Shown: positions 25,292-39,335, counted from the stretch's first letter. The stretch: 64,000 bases of DNA from Lethocerus indicus (GCA_019843655.1 JACDQD010000004.1:1364001-1428000), one strand, 5' to 3'. Notes: generated from the letters alone by a model not told the origin. Numbers and translations: made by a program.

Positions 25292-28200
25292 ACATATAAA
25301 TTTTGATAACGTAGCCGAAACGCCATTGAGAATTAACTAGTCGCAAAGCAATTTAAGTTATCTGTTCGAGGGCTAGGAATTTGTTCACTCAGGGCTAAGG
25401 ATTTGGCACTTATAGGGCAGGAAACGATTTCCGCACCTAGGCCAGAATATAAAACCTATCCGATATGTTTCTGATCGTCTTTCTATATTCCGCTTTCAGG
25501 TGATAAAGTCATCCCTTGCCATGCTTCAGCGCCCATTCGATAATTACGTCCCTCATTAATACATTGCAAGCGTCCAGTGTGCGCCCTTTTATTTTTTTCG
25601 ATGATATTCCGAGCAAATACTGCATCGGTGAGATGTGGGCGCCCAATTTGCATTTATTGCAAAATGGAGCTCAGGCGACGTCGGAGCATTGATTGGAATT
25701 AAGATTTTATTATCAGTTCTATTAATTGACGCCATATCCAGACAGATGGTCGCAAGAGTAACAACCCTATCGCGCCCTCCCAAAGACGCCCTCAAATAAT
25801 TGTTCAAATTTTGAAGAAATTCAAATTTCGCAATAAGCTGGACTACTATTATTTGAAACGTTACAACGGTAGATTAAATTATTTCAGGACAGTGTAATTT
25901 AACTGATTATTTTAAAAATCTAGAAATTAAATCTAAATCAGTCTATTTTCCCTCCTCTTCGCCAATTTACTCCATCATATACTCGGCGTTGGGGGCCACG
26001 TCACGGGAACTAACTATATTTCGAAGTTGGCCCCGCTCCCCCTAAGCAAGCCTCCCCCAATATGGGCTGTTCAATATAAAGTTTCGTTAAGTCTTAGGCC
26101 GCCGGCAGGACTCGAGTGGAGCACTCCGTTTTTACTTCCCCAGTCCCTTCAAGGTCCGCGATTTGACCTCAGGGCCGGTGGAAGCAGTTTTCTTAACTAA
26201 ACCAATATCTTTGGGCAACACTTAAAGTTCTACCTTTTACGGTTGGTATCGGTAGACGGTCGGGTTTATCGGAGCCTTCCAACGGCCGTTTCCCGGCTTC
26301 AATTTCGAGCGAAGTTTATTAATTTAAATTGTTTGTACTTTATTCCACGTAACACTGAGTTTCAGGAAGCATTATTGGGATTACAATTTCCGCCCGAGGA
26401 GTTGAAAATTTCTGTATCGATTGTAATCAAATGTGTAAACATACTAAGAGGTATTTCGTCTTCGGGCTTCAGTCTGTTTGAGTTCCAACAGCATCCTCTT
26501 TTCCCCGGTATTATTAAAGCCCCGTTCCCATTATTATGCCCATATTTTTGGCAAATCGGAGCAATATATCACTGATCTGGAAAAACGATCCTCACCATTA
26601 GTTATAAGTGAACGCTATTGGGCGTATCGAAATGGACGTTATCTTTGAGTAGGCCGGCTAATTCTTTTATTCGGGCGCTTTTCAACGGCCAGTATATAAG
26701 TTGATTTGGTTCAATTCTGGCGACAGGAAGTCAATTTATAGGTCGGGGTTTTACCACCGCGGTGGGCGGGACTTTACCGGAGATATTGGTCCTCTCTCCT
26801 CTTCCAACTGACGTCACGGCCAACAAATATACGGATACAAAGTTGAAGCTATTCCCTGCAAAGGACATTCTTACCGGTCGAAGGATACCAATTGTGAGTT
26901 TATATTTCAGATAAAATAATTTACTTTCCAATCGACAATACGTTGGACGAACTTGAATTAATTACAAATTTGAAATTGGAGTCCAACATTGAGTACGGTT
27001 AATTAAACGGAAAAAGGATATTTTTAATTTAAATTTAAAGTGTTCTACTTGTTTTTTTCACCTTTAAAAAGTAGTCGTTTCTTAGTTGGCGAGTTGCTAG
27101 GTGTTTCCTTTCACATGCTCTAAGACGCTAACTTTTCTCTCTTTTCTTAAAAATGTAAGGAAAATATTAATTAGGTATTTGATCTGAGAGGAAAACGATT
27201 TAAATAAATCGTCTGTAAAATGTGAAGAAAATTATTTACTTTAATATTTTCACGTTTGTCATATGCACGCGTTATGCTAAATTATTAGGCATATTTAATA
27301 TTTAACGAATTAATGTCGGAAGCCTTATTATTAAATGAATTTGATCAGTTATCTTCGTTTCACTAATATGATAACGGAATATTAATCCCATTAATCTTAT
27401 TCTATATATTCGGACATTTCGAGAACGTGCGCGTTTCGCCATTTCAATGACACCGTTATTAATCATTCAGAACTCGTAAACGATAAGGTGAGGTGAAAAT
27501 GTTATGTACTCATTATATACAATTTCCACCGCGTGCAAATAATATTATAAGGTCAGGTATTGGTCATGTTTTGGTAATTATTTTTGTATCTTCTGCCGTC
27601 TTCTGAACAAGGCCTGGCTTTGGTTGGGTAGACCGGTTTCAGATTCAAGCAAATACGGCAGCGTTATTATTATTATTATTATGAGAGTCAGATTTAATAT
27701 TCGAAGACCAACCGAGAACTCTTGACTGAATATTTACGTTGAAAATTAATAGTAATACGAGTACACATTTGCGAAAAAGGAACTTAAGTTAAGTACTTTT
27801 TGTGCAAGCGAAGACGACCCGTTTCACTGATGTTAAACTCGAGCGGCCTTATATAATTTCCTGCATAAGAAAAATTCTACAAGATGTTTCAAGAATTTGG
27901 AGTAAAGTTTTTTTCCGGATATACAAATTTGAATCCCTTTGAGGTAGGTTCAAATCTGATAGTAGTATAGAAAGTACCGAATGTGGATAGATTTTACCTA
28001 CACACTGACACCGGTCATAAATAATAAGCGACCCAATATTGACGTGTGATATCTATCGTTCTACCGTCAGCCGGTCGGGTTCAACCCGAAACCGTTTTGT
28101 TGGTTTCCGTTCTTGAAATACAAACAGACAGTTTCGCGAGTTATCGGCAACCGGCGACACATTGATAGCGCAACAACGGCCCGCAGTTTCAGAATCGCTC

Positions 28201-29311
28201 GTCATCAATTTCGAAACGGAACATTCAAAATTAAGCCTCTACCTCATTACCGCCAACGAGGCGGTGACGAATTATATTTTATTTATCTGTCAAATTGCAG
28301 TACGTCATCGTCTGTAGCTGAATTTCAGCTCTCTCTCTCTCTGCGCCTACACAAAAATGTCTCTGTCCACTATTTTCTTTTCTGTGGGTATTCTCTATAT
28401 TCTAAAGAATGTTCTATTAACATCACAGCAGTAATTTGTTAGCTTGATGAAAAATTATTTTTGAACATAGTGATTTGTCCGTATGTAGCAAAATTTGGCT
28501 TTCATAGTTTACGTATACCTTTCATCTTTTTTCACGCTCTCCAATTTATACAGAAAAAAACAATTCAGTATAAAAAAATAATAAAGGAAATTATAAGCCA
28601 CGCCAAACACACAAATCGTCACACACTAATATTTGTGGAAAAATGTATATCGTCTACGCCCTACGCTAGTGCTATTGGGGAAGTGAAACCGCCCACGCCC
28701 GGGAGCCGAGAAAGGAAGGCATTTTCCTTTGCCTCAGTTTTAAATGACTTCAAGCATGAAGAAGTCCCTTTCACCTGAGCCTTTCTGTCCCGAAAGCTCT
28801 CTCGAAATCTGGCCTCCGCTTAAAGCTGGACGCGTTTCAAAACGTTTCCGTTCGGCCCCTCTAAGGGGGGGCACCTTCACCTAGAAATTCGAATTTTGTG
28901 AAACGCAACGCAGTGTGAGATTAATTAAACAACGCGTATTTCTTTGATAGAATTAAATGAGTTTGAGAGACAATGTTTTCCGCAAATATAAAAATATATT
29001 ATATATGTACGTATATCACGATATAGGTCGGTGAAATTCTGCGTAGGGAGTTGTCTAAGAACTCATTTTTATGGACATATTTCAAAAATAAAAACTCCCT
29101 TATTTGAAACAATAGATTTTAAAATAATGATATAATACGCAAATGTTTGCCCGAGGCGTTATTAGCCACGTCCACGTGGCACGATTCAAAATGATCACGA
29201 TATGGATCTTCCTATTTAAAAAATATAAATTATTCCTCTTAAAAAATATTTAGCTTCTGACAATTTCTATTTCTCTTTGCCCATCTGAACTCTGGTTAAT
29301 ATTCCAAATGT
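25292..29311. other. Noncoding, only a TTA tract recognised
   Basis: ORFs up to 110 codons (26243-26575, 28113-28442) show no family motifs and no consistent coding signal. Confidence 0.5.
27664..27682 (+). repeat. (TTA)n microsatellite
   Basis: Six TTA units. Confidence 0.9.
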
Positions 29312-29689
29312 ATTGGGTTGACAACTAAGTAATTGCGGACTTCACCGACAAGTGGCGTTGTACATATTTTTAAGTACGTCAACATCTTTGCACAGATAAG
29401 ATTCTTCGATACGTTATTATTTGGTCCTTTCCTGAAACATTCGGTATCAAAATTACATTGACCAGTTGAATTGTGTGTGTGTGTGTGTGTATAAAAGCAC
29501 GGTGAACCGAAGTGAGCATTTCCGTCACATTTTGCTTTTTTATTTGCTTACATTGCAGAGAAGCCGAATGTATCTTATACGTGCATTCAAAACCATCTAC
29601 GGCTTATCTGTGCAAAGATGTTGACGTACATAAAAATATGTACAACGCCATTTGTCGGTGAATTCCGCAATTACTTAGTTGTCAACCCA
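29312..29689. mobile_element. MITE with long terminal inverted repeats (mariner-type ends)
   Basis: A left arm at about 29313-29400 and a right arm at about 29603-29689 are inverted copies of about 88 bp, starting TTGGGTTGACAACTAAGTAA. About 200 bp of unrelated interior contains a TG microsatellite (29472-29490). The TTGGGTTGACAACTAA end is of the type found on Tc1/mariner elements. No transposase remains. The left flank has TA; the right TA is lost. Confidence 0.82.
29472..29490 (+). repeat. (TG)n microsatellite within a MITE
   Basis: Nine TG units in the interior of the element at 29312-29689. Confidence 0.9.
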
Positions 29690-32029
29690 GGAATTTTTTA
29701 TTTCTCCGACCAAAAGATACTGTAGAGTCCAGCAAGATATTTCGGTCTTGTCGTTTTGCAACGTGTTGTACCCAACGTTATTTAATCGATTTCTTTAAGG
29801 GTATTTTGGTGTTCCGGGATTCAGGGACAGCCCGGCCCTAATGTTTATGATGAAGTAGACTTCTCGTTTTATTGTTTTAAAAATATTATAAAGATTGAGA
29901 GGGACGGAGGGCGGTAGGTCGGCCGTGTATCGACCGCCCCCCCCCCCCGGCACTATAATTCGCGCCCCTGGCTTGTCGCCGCCGCCTCAACCCTAAGCCG
30001 ACCGCCATCAACCCCCCAATGTTTATTAGGGTTTGAACAGGGGAGGGGGGTGTAATTCCCGGAGGGGATTGTTAAAAAAGAATTACAGCGATTAGTCTCG
30101 TTTGTCATATAACGGCACCTATGGTTGTAGTATGACTACGGTCTTTAGGCAGTCGAAAAGCTGAATAATGTCGTAACTAACCGACATTTGATCATATCGA
30201 TTCTGGGAGGAGAATAATTATATCAATTTTAGACTCACTGTTACGGGTTCCGAATATCATAATTCCGGTTGTCTCTGGTCGAGGCATAAATTGCAAGCTA
30301 CGTTGCCCGGAAGGTTGTAAAATTTCGATGCTCTATAAGCAAAAAAATGGACTGAATTCCGGAATATAAAAGAAAACTCGAAGTGAATGAATGGGCTTGC
30401 CATTGATCAGCGTTATCGCCCAGTAACTGTAGGGAGGAAAACAAATTTCTTTTCCTCTTTTATCATTTACTTAACTTAAGGGTAGTAGCTCAACTGTAGA
30501 ACTTAATATGCAATATACGTGTTTTCCTCCCTCGGCGTTTCATCTCGGGTTTCAGAGAGTGTACAACATTTGGGGCGAAAGCCAATTTTCCCGCTTTGGG
30601 TCGGGTTCTAGAATTGTTTCCCTTTTGAAATATTTTCAGTTAAGTATTAGACTCAATCCATTCAATACTTCGTTATACGGAAAATCGGGAATTTGTGTAA
30701 TGGAGTTTTCTTTTCCCCACCGAAAGTTTTCACAGCGCGGAAGTAAAAATAATTTGTCCGGACTGCTCCATCATAGTTATTTAGTGAAAAATAAAAGAAG
30801 AAATATGCCCTCTTTGAATGATTTATTACCATTGTTACTTTTTCGTTTTTCAGACCCCCACCGTGACAGACGGGGTTAAGGGAATTAATAACGGGACATT
30901 ATTTTCTACTTTGAATTTTCTCGAATTTCTGTTCCCGAATTGTCCGAAATTAGGAGGGAAAGTTGTCCTCCCTTAATGTCGCCCTCTCTTCAATCTTTAT
31001 ACCCGAGTCAGCCCTTTATAAATGACGTCGTCTGAAGTTTCAGGGCACTTGTTACTCGGACTTTACCGAATCGTCGTCGTTGGTTGTTGTTGTTGTTGTT
31101 GTTGTTGTAGCTCGGAGTCGGAAATTATTTTTATTATCAAGATCAGCAGCGCAGCGGGCATTTGAGCCCGGTCGACTTTCGAGGGAAAATAAAAAAAGCG
31201 ATGGAATGTTTTTTATTTTCATATCTAAAATTCTCTCTCTCTCTCGCAGAACGTGGTGAATTTTAAAACTTTAAAAAGTATATTAATAAAGTAAATAAGA
31301 GGGAAGTATAGATTGACATGCCGAACTAACTTTCAGTTTCTAGTTTATTTTTAGTCTCCACCCATCTATTGGATTCTTGATAATGACAGATAATTTGGTC
31401 AGTTATGAATGGAAATTATTTAAAAAAATAATGTCTTATTCTTTCTAAATTATTGAACTATATTGAACGATTGGTGATTATTCCAAATCGTCGATATTTC
31501 CCCCGAAATGAACGCCTTTAATTGAATTATTTTCTGATCGTCGGATAGTTCAGAGGTCCGTTGTCGTTCCGATAATGTATCCGGGCGTAAAGACGGTGTA
31601 AGGGAGTGTTTTTTTTTTTAAATTTTGGCCGATATTTGACACGAATATAAGTGCGAATAACGGCGGTATTTGGGGGGATCAGGTGTTAAGGGCCCCCGGG
31701 TATCGATTTGGCCCAATGACACCGACCCCACCGCCTACTCTCCTCCCCGGTAACGGCTCCAACTCCGGATTCATTAAAAAACTAATCCAATTCCATCCAA
31801 TAAAACGATACAAAGGCGCTCCGCCACCAAACCGGCACTGAGTCCAGTGACGCGAGTGTCAAAGATATTGATTTACATATAGAGGAAAATGACGCAGTTC
31901 CAAGTTATTCTTTTATCCCTTTTTATCTTTAATCCTTTATACAATTACTCATCGTGTCATGTTTCTAATTAATGAACTGGAGCTCCAAACTTTATAAGTC
32001 AAATAACTTTAGCGATTTTCTGTCTCCAT
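29690..32029. other. Noncoding, only a GTT tract recognised
   Basis: A poly-C run near 29940 and the GTT microsatellite. The 123-codon ORF at 30508-30879 has no recognisable domain. Confidence 0.5.
31083..31108 (+). repeat. (GTT)n microsatellite
   Basis: About eight GTT units preceded by three CGT units. Confidence 0.9.
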
Positions 32030-32568
32030 TCGTCCATATCTTGGGCTCCACCTCGACAAACGGCTTCGAATCCCCACAACCGACTCAAAAGAACCGACTT
32101 AAACTGAAAATTTGGATCGAAATTGACCTTAAGCAACAAACTGACAATATCGACATGAAACCGACTCCCATCGAGACATCCGACATCGCTCCCATCCAGA
32201 GATTCCAATCAAAAGTCCTTGCACCATCCTTAATTCTCCCGGTATGTTTCTAACCGACAATCCACCATGACCTCAACATACCGACAGTCGACGAAGTCGC
32301 AAAACCCGGTTCCTCCGGGTTCCACATGATCCACTCGTTCAGTCCCTCTTTACCCATCCATTATCCCCCCGCGTCGGCTTAAACGCCGCTGGCCCACAGA
32401 TCTTCTTAGCCAGTAGAATTGTTTCACCGAGCCATAAATTATTTCACGCATTGTGAAAAGTCATTGGATGGTCTCTTTTCTCAAGCGATTCCAGTGAGAA
32501 ACATACACTCAACACTTGTACATATAATTGTGTTATAATTGATTGTACAAATAAAGAAAAAAAAATAC
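32030..32568 (+). mobile_element. Jockey-like non-LTR retrotransposon, 5'-truncated copy
   Basis: It starts near ATCTTGGGCTCCACC (YLGL block) and shows IETSDIAPIQRFQSKVL. It is missing the LWG segment and ends GATTGTACAAATAAAGAAAAAAAAAT. It is about 0.5 kb, with several small deletions relative to the copy at 22500. Confidence 0.8.
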
Positions 32569-35044
32569 CATTCGTCGAATCTGATCCAGTGCTGGATCCG
32601 GTTTCGGCTTCACACCGTACTCAGTTGCATCGGGTTAGTTTCTAGTAATACACTAACCGTTAAGTATATTAGATTGGCGTCGGTGAAACGCCCTGTCAGC
32701 ACTATAATCACTGTGGCGACAGCACAGTGCTGACTGACAGTGCTATCAGCGTGGCTGAAGTGACAGCCGAGCTCCATCAAGTTTCGAAATTTAAAACTGT
32801 CGACGCTCATTAATCCGTTGCAAATTCCGGCTGGAATATACACAGGAACAGTTTAGCTTCGGCTTTTATTCGAATATCCACCTCATTTCCGCCGCCACCG
32901 TTAATAGTTGTCCGCTTTGGACCCCATTTTCCGGGAAAAGCATTAGTGTAGGAAGCACGGACGGGGCGGGGGGGGTCTCCAGCCCGCTTCCAGGGACGCC
33001 CACGCCCCCGGAGCTTCTCGGTTAACTTGCGTCCTCATTCTACAATTCGGTTAAAGCGGCGCCTCGAACGGTGGCCTATATTCATACTTGATAGTGGAGC
33101 TAATACTTAGTCCTCTAGAGTCTCCAATTTTAACTCATTCTCCTGCATATATCTGAACTAAGTATTTGAAGATATACTACCAGTTTCTGCGGATTTGTTA
33201 AGGGGGGGAATTTCGTTACTTAATGCCTTGAAAAGGTCCAACAACACGTGAATAGAACGCTCCAGTTGTGGCATTAACATGTTAATATTTTATATACTAA
33301 TATATTTAGATTTTCCAAACGTACAATAATTGTTAGTATATATGAAATGAGGAATAGGGCACCTCTTTTTATCTGTTTCGGATTACCTTCCGAAGGGCCG
33401 GAGGGACAATAATTTCTGGGAGTTGGCTTATTTCAAAGGCGGGCGCGATTTTCTCGGAACTCCGTTCCCCGGTTTCGCCCGTTGTCTTGTTCCCGTTCCG
33501 AATTTCCCGCCGCCTCGTTTCCGGGCCACCGAACGAGATAATGACTTACGACGGTCGGCCCGATAACCGGCCTCGTCTCAGAGGAAAACTTGAGGAGAGG
33601 AAGGCGGTGGAAATTGGCGGGCGAAGGACCGAGCCCTTTTCGAGCCCGGAGCCCCCCCCCCGATCCACCTAATAAAATCGTTCGTACCTGCAATAAAAAT
33701 AAATCTGAAACGTATATATTAATATAAATTGAGCGCTTGAGTAATGAAGGTAAAGTGATGAAGGTTGTTGTGGCTCTCGGATTTCGAGATTCCATTGAGG
33801 AGCCGCGCCGACGGCAGGAACTTAACCGGGGGCCCGTCTGTAAGGAATCGATTCCCGGTCATCGGGACGGGAATAACAATTGGGCTAGGTCGGTCATACA
33901 CGGGTTGGGGGCGGTGGTGGCGCGTGACCGCAATACCCAACTCCCTACGGCCGTCCCAGCACTCGCACGTTCTGCACACTAGGCCCAACACTCTCAAAAC
34001 AATGTTCCCTCCCCTGGTAATCTTTTCAAATAGAATATTATTCTGTCCCCCTCGACTGGACGGTGGTGGGGGGTGGGAGGGATGGAACTCCGGTGTGCCC
34101 TCGGGAACGTGATTGTTCAAAAAACTGTTTCACCTGTCCCTCAAAATTTCACGTTGAAGTATTCATTCCGTGTGCTTTTAGTAGCATAGCGGAAATAAAT
34201 AAATTTTCTATCAAACGTTAATGCTTCTAAATTAACTTTATTCTATTTCTAACCCACTCCCTGTATAAACGTTAGTGGTGCAATCATATCTTACGATTAA
34301 TCCAATTAATATCCGGGAATTTTTTCAACGACAACCGACATGCCTAAGTGGCGAATATTTATTCCTAACGGTGTCGCATCAATAAAAAGGCTTTCCGTCA
34401 ATTCCATTTGTATTTGACTGAGCTCTCAAGTGATGCAATATCGGTGGTCGCTCACATCCGGCCATTGTTGACACTGTGGGCGGGTTCTAGCCGATCCGGT
34501 TCGGAGATGTATTTTTGCACGCGCGCCGGGTCATTTATCGTTGGGCAATGCTATGGGAATGGCTTTTCCACGATGCCATTAGGATATGCGCCCCCCGCCC
34601 CCCCGTTCTGAATTCCGTATACGATACGTGTCCGGGGGCTGAATATTTTAATCGGTATTTTATGTCGGGGACTGAATAGAACTTTCAACCACACAAATCT
34701 TTAACAGGTTTCAAAATTTAGAAACGCGACACAATTTCAAAATAATGTGCGTGCAGCTCGTCGACACATTTTCTAGCCGATGCTACAGACAATCCATACA
34801 AAATATCGACAGTTTTGTAAACGCAGATTCAATAATATAAAGAAATATTACCATTTTTCTGAGGTCTATAACCAGAAGCCTCTCTGCTTTTATACGACAA
34901 AATTGTACATTTTGTATATTGTAATTGTACAGAAGAAATAGAATATTCTGGGTATATTTTGCTGAAAGTTTACGCGGATATTTTCTTTCCGCTCGGAAAG
35001 TATTGTTTTTTTAAAAAAAGGTCTTTTCACTTTTTAATGACCGA
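32569..35044. other. Noncoding with GC-rich patches
   Basis: GC-rich at 32880-33010, 33420-33670 and 33790-34110. ORFs there (up to 133 codons) overlap on both strands and are not recognised. A cluster of short inverted repeats of CAGCAC/GTGCTG lies at 32695-32735. Confidence 0.5.
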
Positions 35045-35295
35045 CCGAGTTACTTCAGATATCGTGTTCGGCTGAGGCCGAGAGCCACCTGAGAATTGTG
35101 CTGAGGAGTTTGCCGAGTTTTTACGCTAACAATGTAATTGATACAGAAACACTCTCAGGGCTAACGATCCTTCAAGTACAGGTCTGCAGGGTTCGAAATA
35201 ATCATAAAATATAAAATGACCTTTATTATTTATTTTCTAATGTTCAATTTACCGAAAATAGCTAATGGAAATAACAAGAATGAAGATTTCTAATT
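35045..35295 (+). repeat. R2 repeat copy
   Basis: This is the longer of two copies in the window; the other lies in the loop of the intronic inverted repeat at 59168-59348. It contains an additional internal block of about 70 bases. No ORF or terminal repeats are recognised. It could be a fragment of a larger transposon. Confidence 0.75.
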
Positions 35296-35988
35296 TATTT
35301 TGTCCAAAATTGATTCACTCCTATCACTGAACATTTCAGCAAAAGCCAATTCCAACTACAACTACGCAACTAATACACTATTAATTATCATTATTATATA
35401 ATGTTTCGGATGCGAAATTTGAAGTTTTTTATGACGTACTTTGCCCCAATCCGGTTACAATGCCGTCTGGATTTTAAACAACCAGCGAAAATTGAATTCG
35501 GCGCTATTTTACAATTGTTTTCTGAATATTTAAAGCGGTCACTGAATTAAATGCGAAACGCGATAATATTCGAACGATGCTAACAACGTGGGTGGCATAT
35601 TAGTTCAGTTGAACCGTAAACTATAGCGTTTCTTGTATTCACAAGCGTATTTACAATACGCTAGAATGGCTAATACAAAGTGGGCTCCATTTGTGTACTG
35701 TTCATTCAAGTTTGGACTGAACGATCTGCATTAATATTATTCTACTAAATTGGCGGGGAAAGGGAAAATTAATAAGTTAATTATCAATAAATAAATTTAA
35801 CTTGTATGCCATAATTATGATATATAGGACTGTAATTATCGATGTTTCGCCAGTTAACAGGAAAATAAATTCAACTCTAAATATAACCCTTAAAATAAAT
35901 ATGAGGTACATGTACACTTATAATAATGTAATAGGGTATTTTGTGAGAAAAGTTGTTGTCTTCCTGAAAGAGCCCGCGGAAGTATCAA

Positions 35989-35990
<2 letters not shown>

Positions 35991-36046
<56 letters not shown>
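35991..36046. repeat. (AT)n microsatellite
   Basis: 28 uninterrupted AT units, the longest pure dinucleotide tract in the window. It is self-complementary and likely to extrude as a cruciform. Confidence 0.97.
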
Positions 36047-36048
<2 letters not shown>

Positions 36049-36471
36049 ACAAAGTTTACTCCCCTGAGAATTACACGGAGGAAGTCGGGGGAAAGAGGTG
36101 GTAAAGAAAATATTATTTAGTTTGGGAAGATGAACAGAGTTTTCTGATGAAGTTAAAGGGATAGGTCTGAACGAATTGGGCTTTAAATTTACATATCTTT
36201 TTTTTATTATATCCACAATCGTATTTTGACGCCTGCCGACATTTGAATGTGTCGAAAAAACGACTCGGCCTTTAGTATACTGGCAAAACTACTTATATTA
36301 GATCAATTATATATGTATTGGGTCAAATTAATTTTTAAACCAACATCAGTTTATTATAACAATTGTTGTAATTTGTAAGGATTGCTATAATTTCCACAAT
36401 AACTATTCGTAAATGTATTTATGAATTTAAGATTACAGTGTAAATTTTGGCATCACGTAGCGGTTAGTTCA

Positions 36472-36502
36472 GGAACCGCGTTCGAAACTGAGTCGCGGTT
36501 CC
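36472..36502. repeat. Short perfect inverted repeat (9-bp stem)
   Basis: GGAACCGCG and CGCGGTTCC are separated by 13 bases containing TTCGAAAC. The upstream TAGCGGTTAGTTCAGG resembles a weak Pol III A box, so this may be a relic of a tRNA-like head, but no cloverleaf can be built. Confidence 0.5.
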
Positions 36503-37249
36503 AATGAATGAAACTTCGAGGACATGGTACATTTTAATATAAGTTCGATGGTATGGCGACATAATTCAATGTTAAATTGAATTCAAACCGCAGGAAATCT
36601 TCGTTGACTTTGAAAATTTCACACTTTATCACCCAATCAAGGTATATTCAATACGCCAACGTGCCCGGCTGCGTATTCTAAAATAAAAAAGTCGATATTT
36701 TCCCACTTTATATACGTACAATAATGTAAAAACATTAATTATTTTGCAGTAGATATCGCGTTGTCAGTATTGGGGGCAGACCGGGAGTGAGTGACCGACC
36801 CGGGTTCGATACCTCGGGGGGGGTTTTTATTCAGCCGCAATATGAATGGACCCGATACGCGATAAGAGACAGTTGGGGATAACCTTTTTAATAATGATAA
36901 CGGCCGTACTGGAACAATTGATTTGTAGGGTGGGCGCCGGGGGACGGGGGCACTTCCGTAAATTCCTAGAAAGTCCGTTTTCCGAATTGACCTTTAGCGC
37001 GGGGTGGGGGCCCGCCCAGGAGAAGCTCGGCGGGTGAATGAGGGGTTGACCCCCCGCCGCCGCCCCCGCTCCCGCCCCCGGGCCGCCCCCAACCGCCGCC
37101 GCCTCCTCCTCCTCCACAGCCGCACCGCCGCTCCACGCTCAGTCTGCCGCCGGCTACCGCTCAACCGCCACCCTACTCTGTGCCGCCCTTACCCTCTTGC
37201 ATCTTACCATTCACAGACCCAAACTCTCAGCTCCCTCCCCTCGTACACT

Positions 37250-37303
37250 CTCTCACTCCTCCTCTCCTCTCTCTCTCTCTCTCCCCCCCCCTCTCTCACT
37301 CTC
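37250..37303 (+). repeat. C/T-rich microsatellite
   Basis: CT units interrupted by a run of nine or ten C. It forms the end of a longer C/T-rich strand bias from about 37040. Confidence 0.85.
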
Positions 37304-37810
37304 AATACACAATTGCATACCCAACAACGGGACCATCATCGTACCACTGCTGTAAGTCAGACAAGAAATTAATTATTTACATTTCTCTTAAAAAATTAGA
37401 CCTATAGAATAACTACTTGGTTAGATTAACTAATTTTTTTTCGGGGGTTAAGAAAAATAATAATTAATAGCTATTTCCTGAAAATTTATAGAATATTTAA
37501 GAGTTTATAAAAATACGGCCCGAGATGGTTCAATAAGCCTAGTGTTCATTTGAAGGTAAGTAACATGATCGCCCTTCTAAATGACTGACAGAAAAAGTCA
37601 AATTTTCTAATTTTTTTTCGCAAATTGTTACATTTTTTGGGGAAATTATGTAAAGCGTTCGCTTAAAATGGTTTTCAATTTGCGAGATAATATTTTTTTT
37701 TTGGTAAGAACGCTACCACCGTATTCTTCGGATCGACAAAAATCGATAACGGTGTAGAAAATATATATTTTTATTATATAATGGATTTAGTGCCCTTGCG
37801 ATATTCCGTA

Positions 37811-37853
37811 CGCTCTTTCGCTAGACCGGTTTCGGGTTCTTGCCGTCTCCAAT
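37811..37853 (+). repeat. R1 core fragment
   Basis: Only the core CGCTAGACCGGTTTCGG followed by CTTGCCGTCTCC is recognisable. Confidence 0.5.
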
Positions 37854-39239
37854 AACAATTTCCATTGAAAGGCGGTGAGCCACTTGGACTTGGATTGACT
37901 GCATCTGATCGCAAGAACGGTGAAATTGAAAATTCTCGCATACCACCATTACGGTATTCCGAAGTAGTGACTTTAATTTTCGTCGCATAAATTTAAACTC
38001 TAACGCGAATATTGCAGACGTGTAGCATTGTACCAGATTCGTTTTATAATCCTGTACAGGTGTGTTATTCAGCCGCATAAAATCTTGAGTTTCAGACGTC
38101 ATCTCCGATATTGCACTCGGGGATTTGAAAATTATAAATATAAAAGTGCCGGAGTTGGGAAGAATTCTAGCTTTAAGTTGTACAATTCTCGGTTGGCAGA
38201 AGGAGCGATAAGAAGTATTTCACTCGAATCGAAGTTCACGCCGCTGGGCTTTATTTGACTCTCTTCGCTTATCCGCGTTTCGTGGCCGCTATCATTCCCG
38301 AGCTATAATTAGGAAGTCTTTACTGATGAACACCACTCAGGTAGCGCACGAACGGCCCTGCCCCGATTTCTTCCACATTCCCGGACGAGATTGTCATACC
38401 TGTGATCGTCGGAGAGTGACTAATTGAAAAGTGCTCTGATCATTCGAATTTTTAAAATTCGTCCCGAAAAATATCAAACGCCTCTTTAATACTTTGTTCC
38501 TGCCGTAAGGTCAACTCTTAAATTACTCGGAACTCTTAAATATATGTAAGAACTTATGATTAGAGCGGATTCTAAGAACCCGTGTAGAGATTAACAGCGT
38601 TCGGTTAAAGAAATCTGGCTGCGAATGATTATGGTTCGGTTTGAAAGAAAACAAGAAGTGAAAGAACGAATATCTCACGTCTATCTGTTTTTAGAAGGAA
38701 CGCAAATTTTTGGCGGGATTAGGAAAATGGATAAACAGTTCTAATTTGTCACCCTACCATAAATTCCGAATCGGGCGAGTACAACAGTGGTGTCCGGGGC
38801 GAATGCAGCGGTATGCTAAAACGGTATGCGTCCGCATTCTTCGGGTCAGTTCCAAGATTCCAACTGGAGCGCCGAACAGGCATTCCAGGATCGCGTTTTC
38901 CGCCCACGGTCGGTGATTGAAAACGATACCATCTTCGTACTTACACTTACTTACACATTTCTGTTCTCGTTCGGTGCAAATCACGCACCAAAAGATCTCG
39001 CCTACGATACAGTTTGTAACTCCATCAATAACAGTTTAATTTGCGCTATAGTCTGTTGGCCAGAATGTTGCCGATCGTATAATCTATATTATATTTCTGG
39101 TCTTTCCTCGTTTATAATTTTTCATTCTGTCGCTTCCGCTATTTATTAAAATTCTCAACGCATGTATACTTCAACTTTTTCCACTATAAGATGATCATAA
39201 TTAGGGGCAGGTTTTGAACACCGTATTTCTTTCGTAGTT

Positions 39240-39335
39240 CGTGTCCACTCGCCTTGGCCTTAGGGTAGACCGGGGTTTCGCCTTCTCGCCGTCTTCAGTA
39301 GCTTTCCGCCGGTAGATTGGTCCAACCCCCGATTT
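39240..39335 (+). repeat. R1 repeat, diverged copy
   Basis: It contains CCACTCGCCTTGG, GTAGACCGGGGTTTCG and CTCGCCGTCTTCAGTAGC in R1 order, then a GGTTGGA-like end in inverted orientation (ATTGGTCCAACCCCCG). Confidence 0.6.

Noticed and set aside
33719..34120. A 133-codon minus-strand ORF with overlapping plus-strand ORFs
   Set aside because: GC-rich, stop-poor patch; open on both strands, with no motif or splice-flanked exon structure.
36740..36830. tRNA or SINE head (CCCGGGTTCGATACCTCGG)
   Set aside because: B-box-like word with a weak A box; no cloverleaf and no second copy seen in the window.
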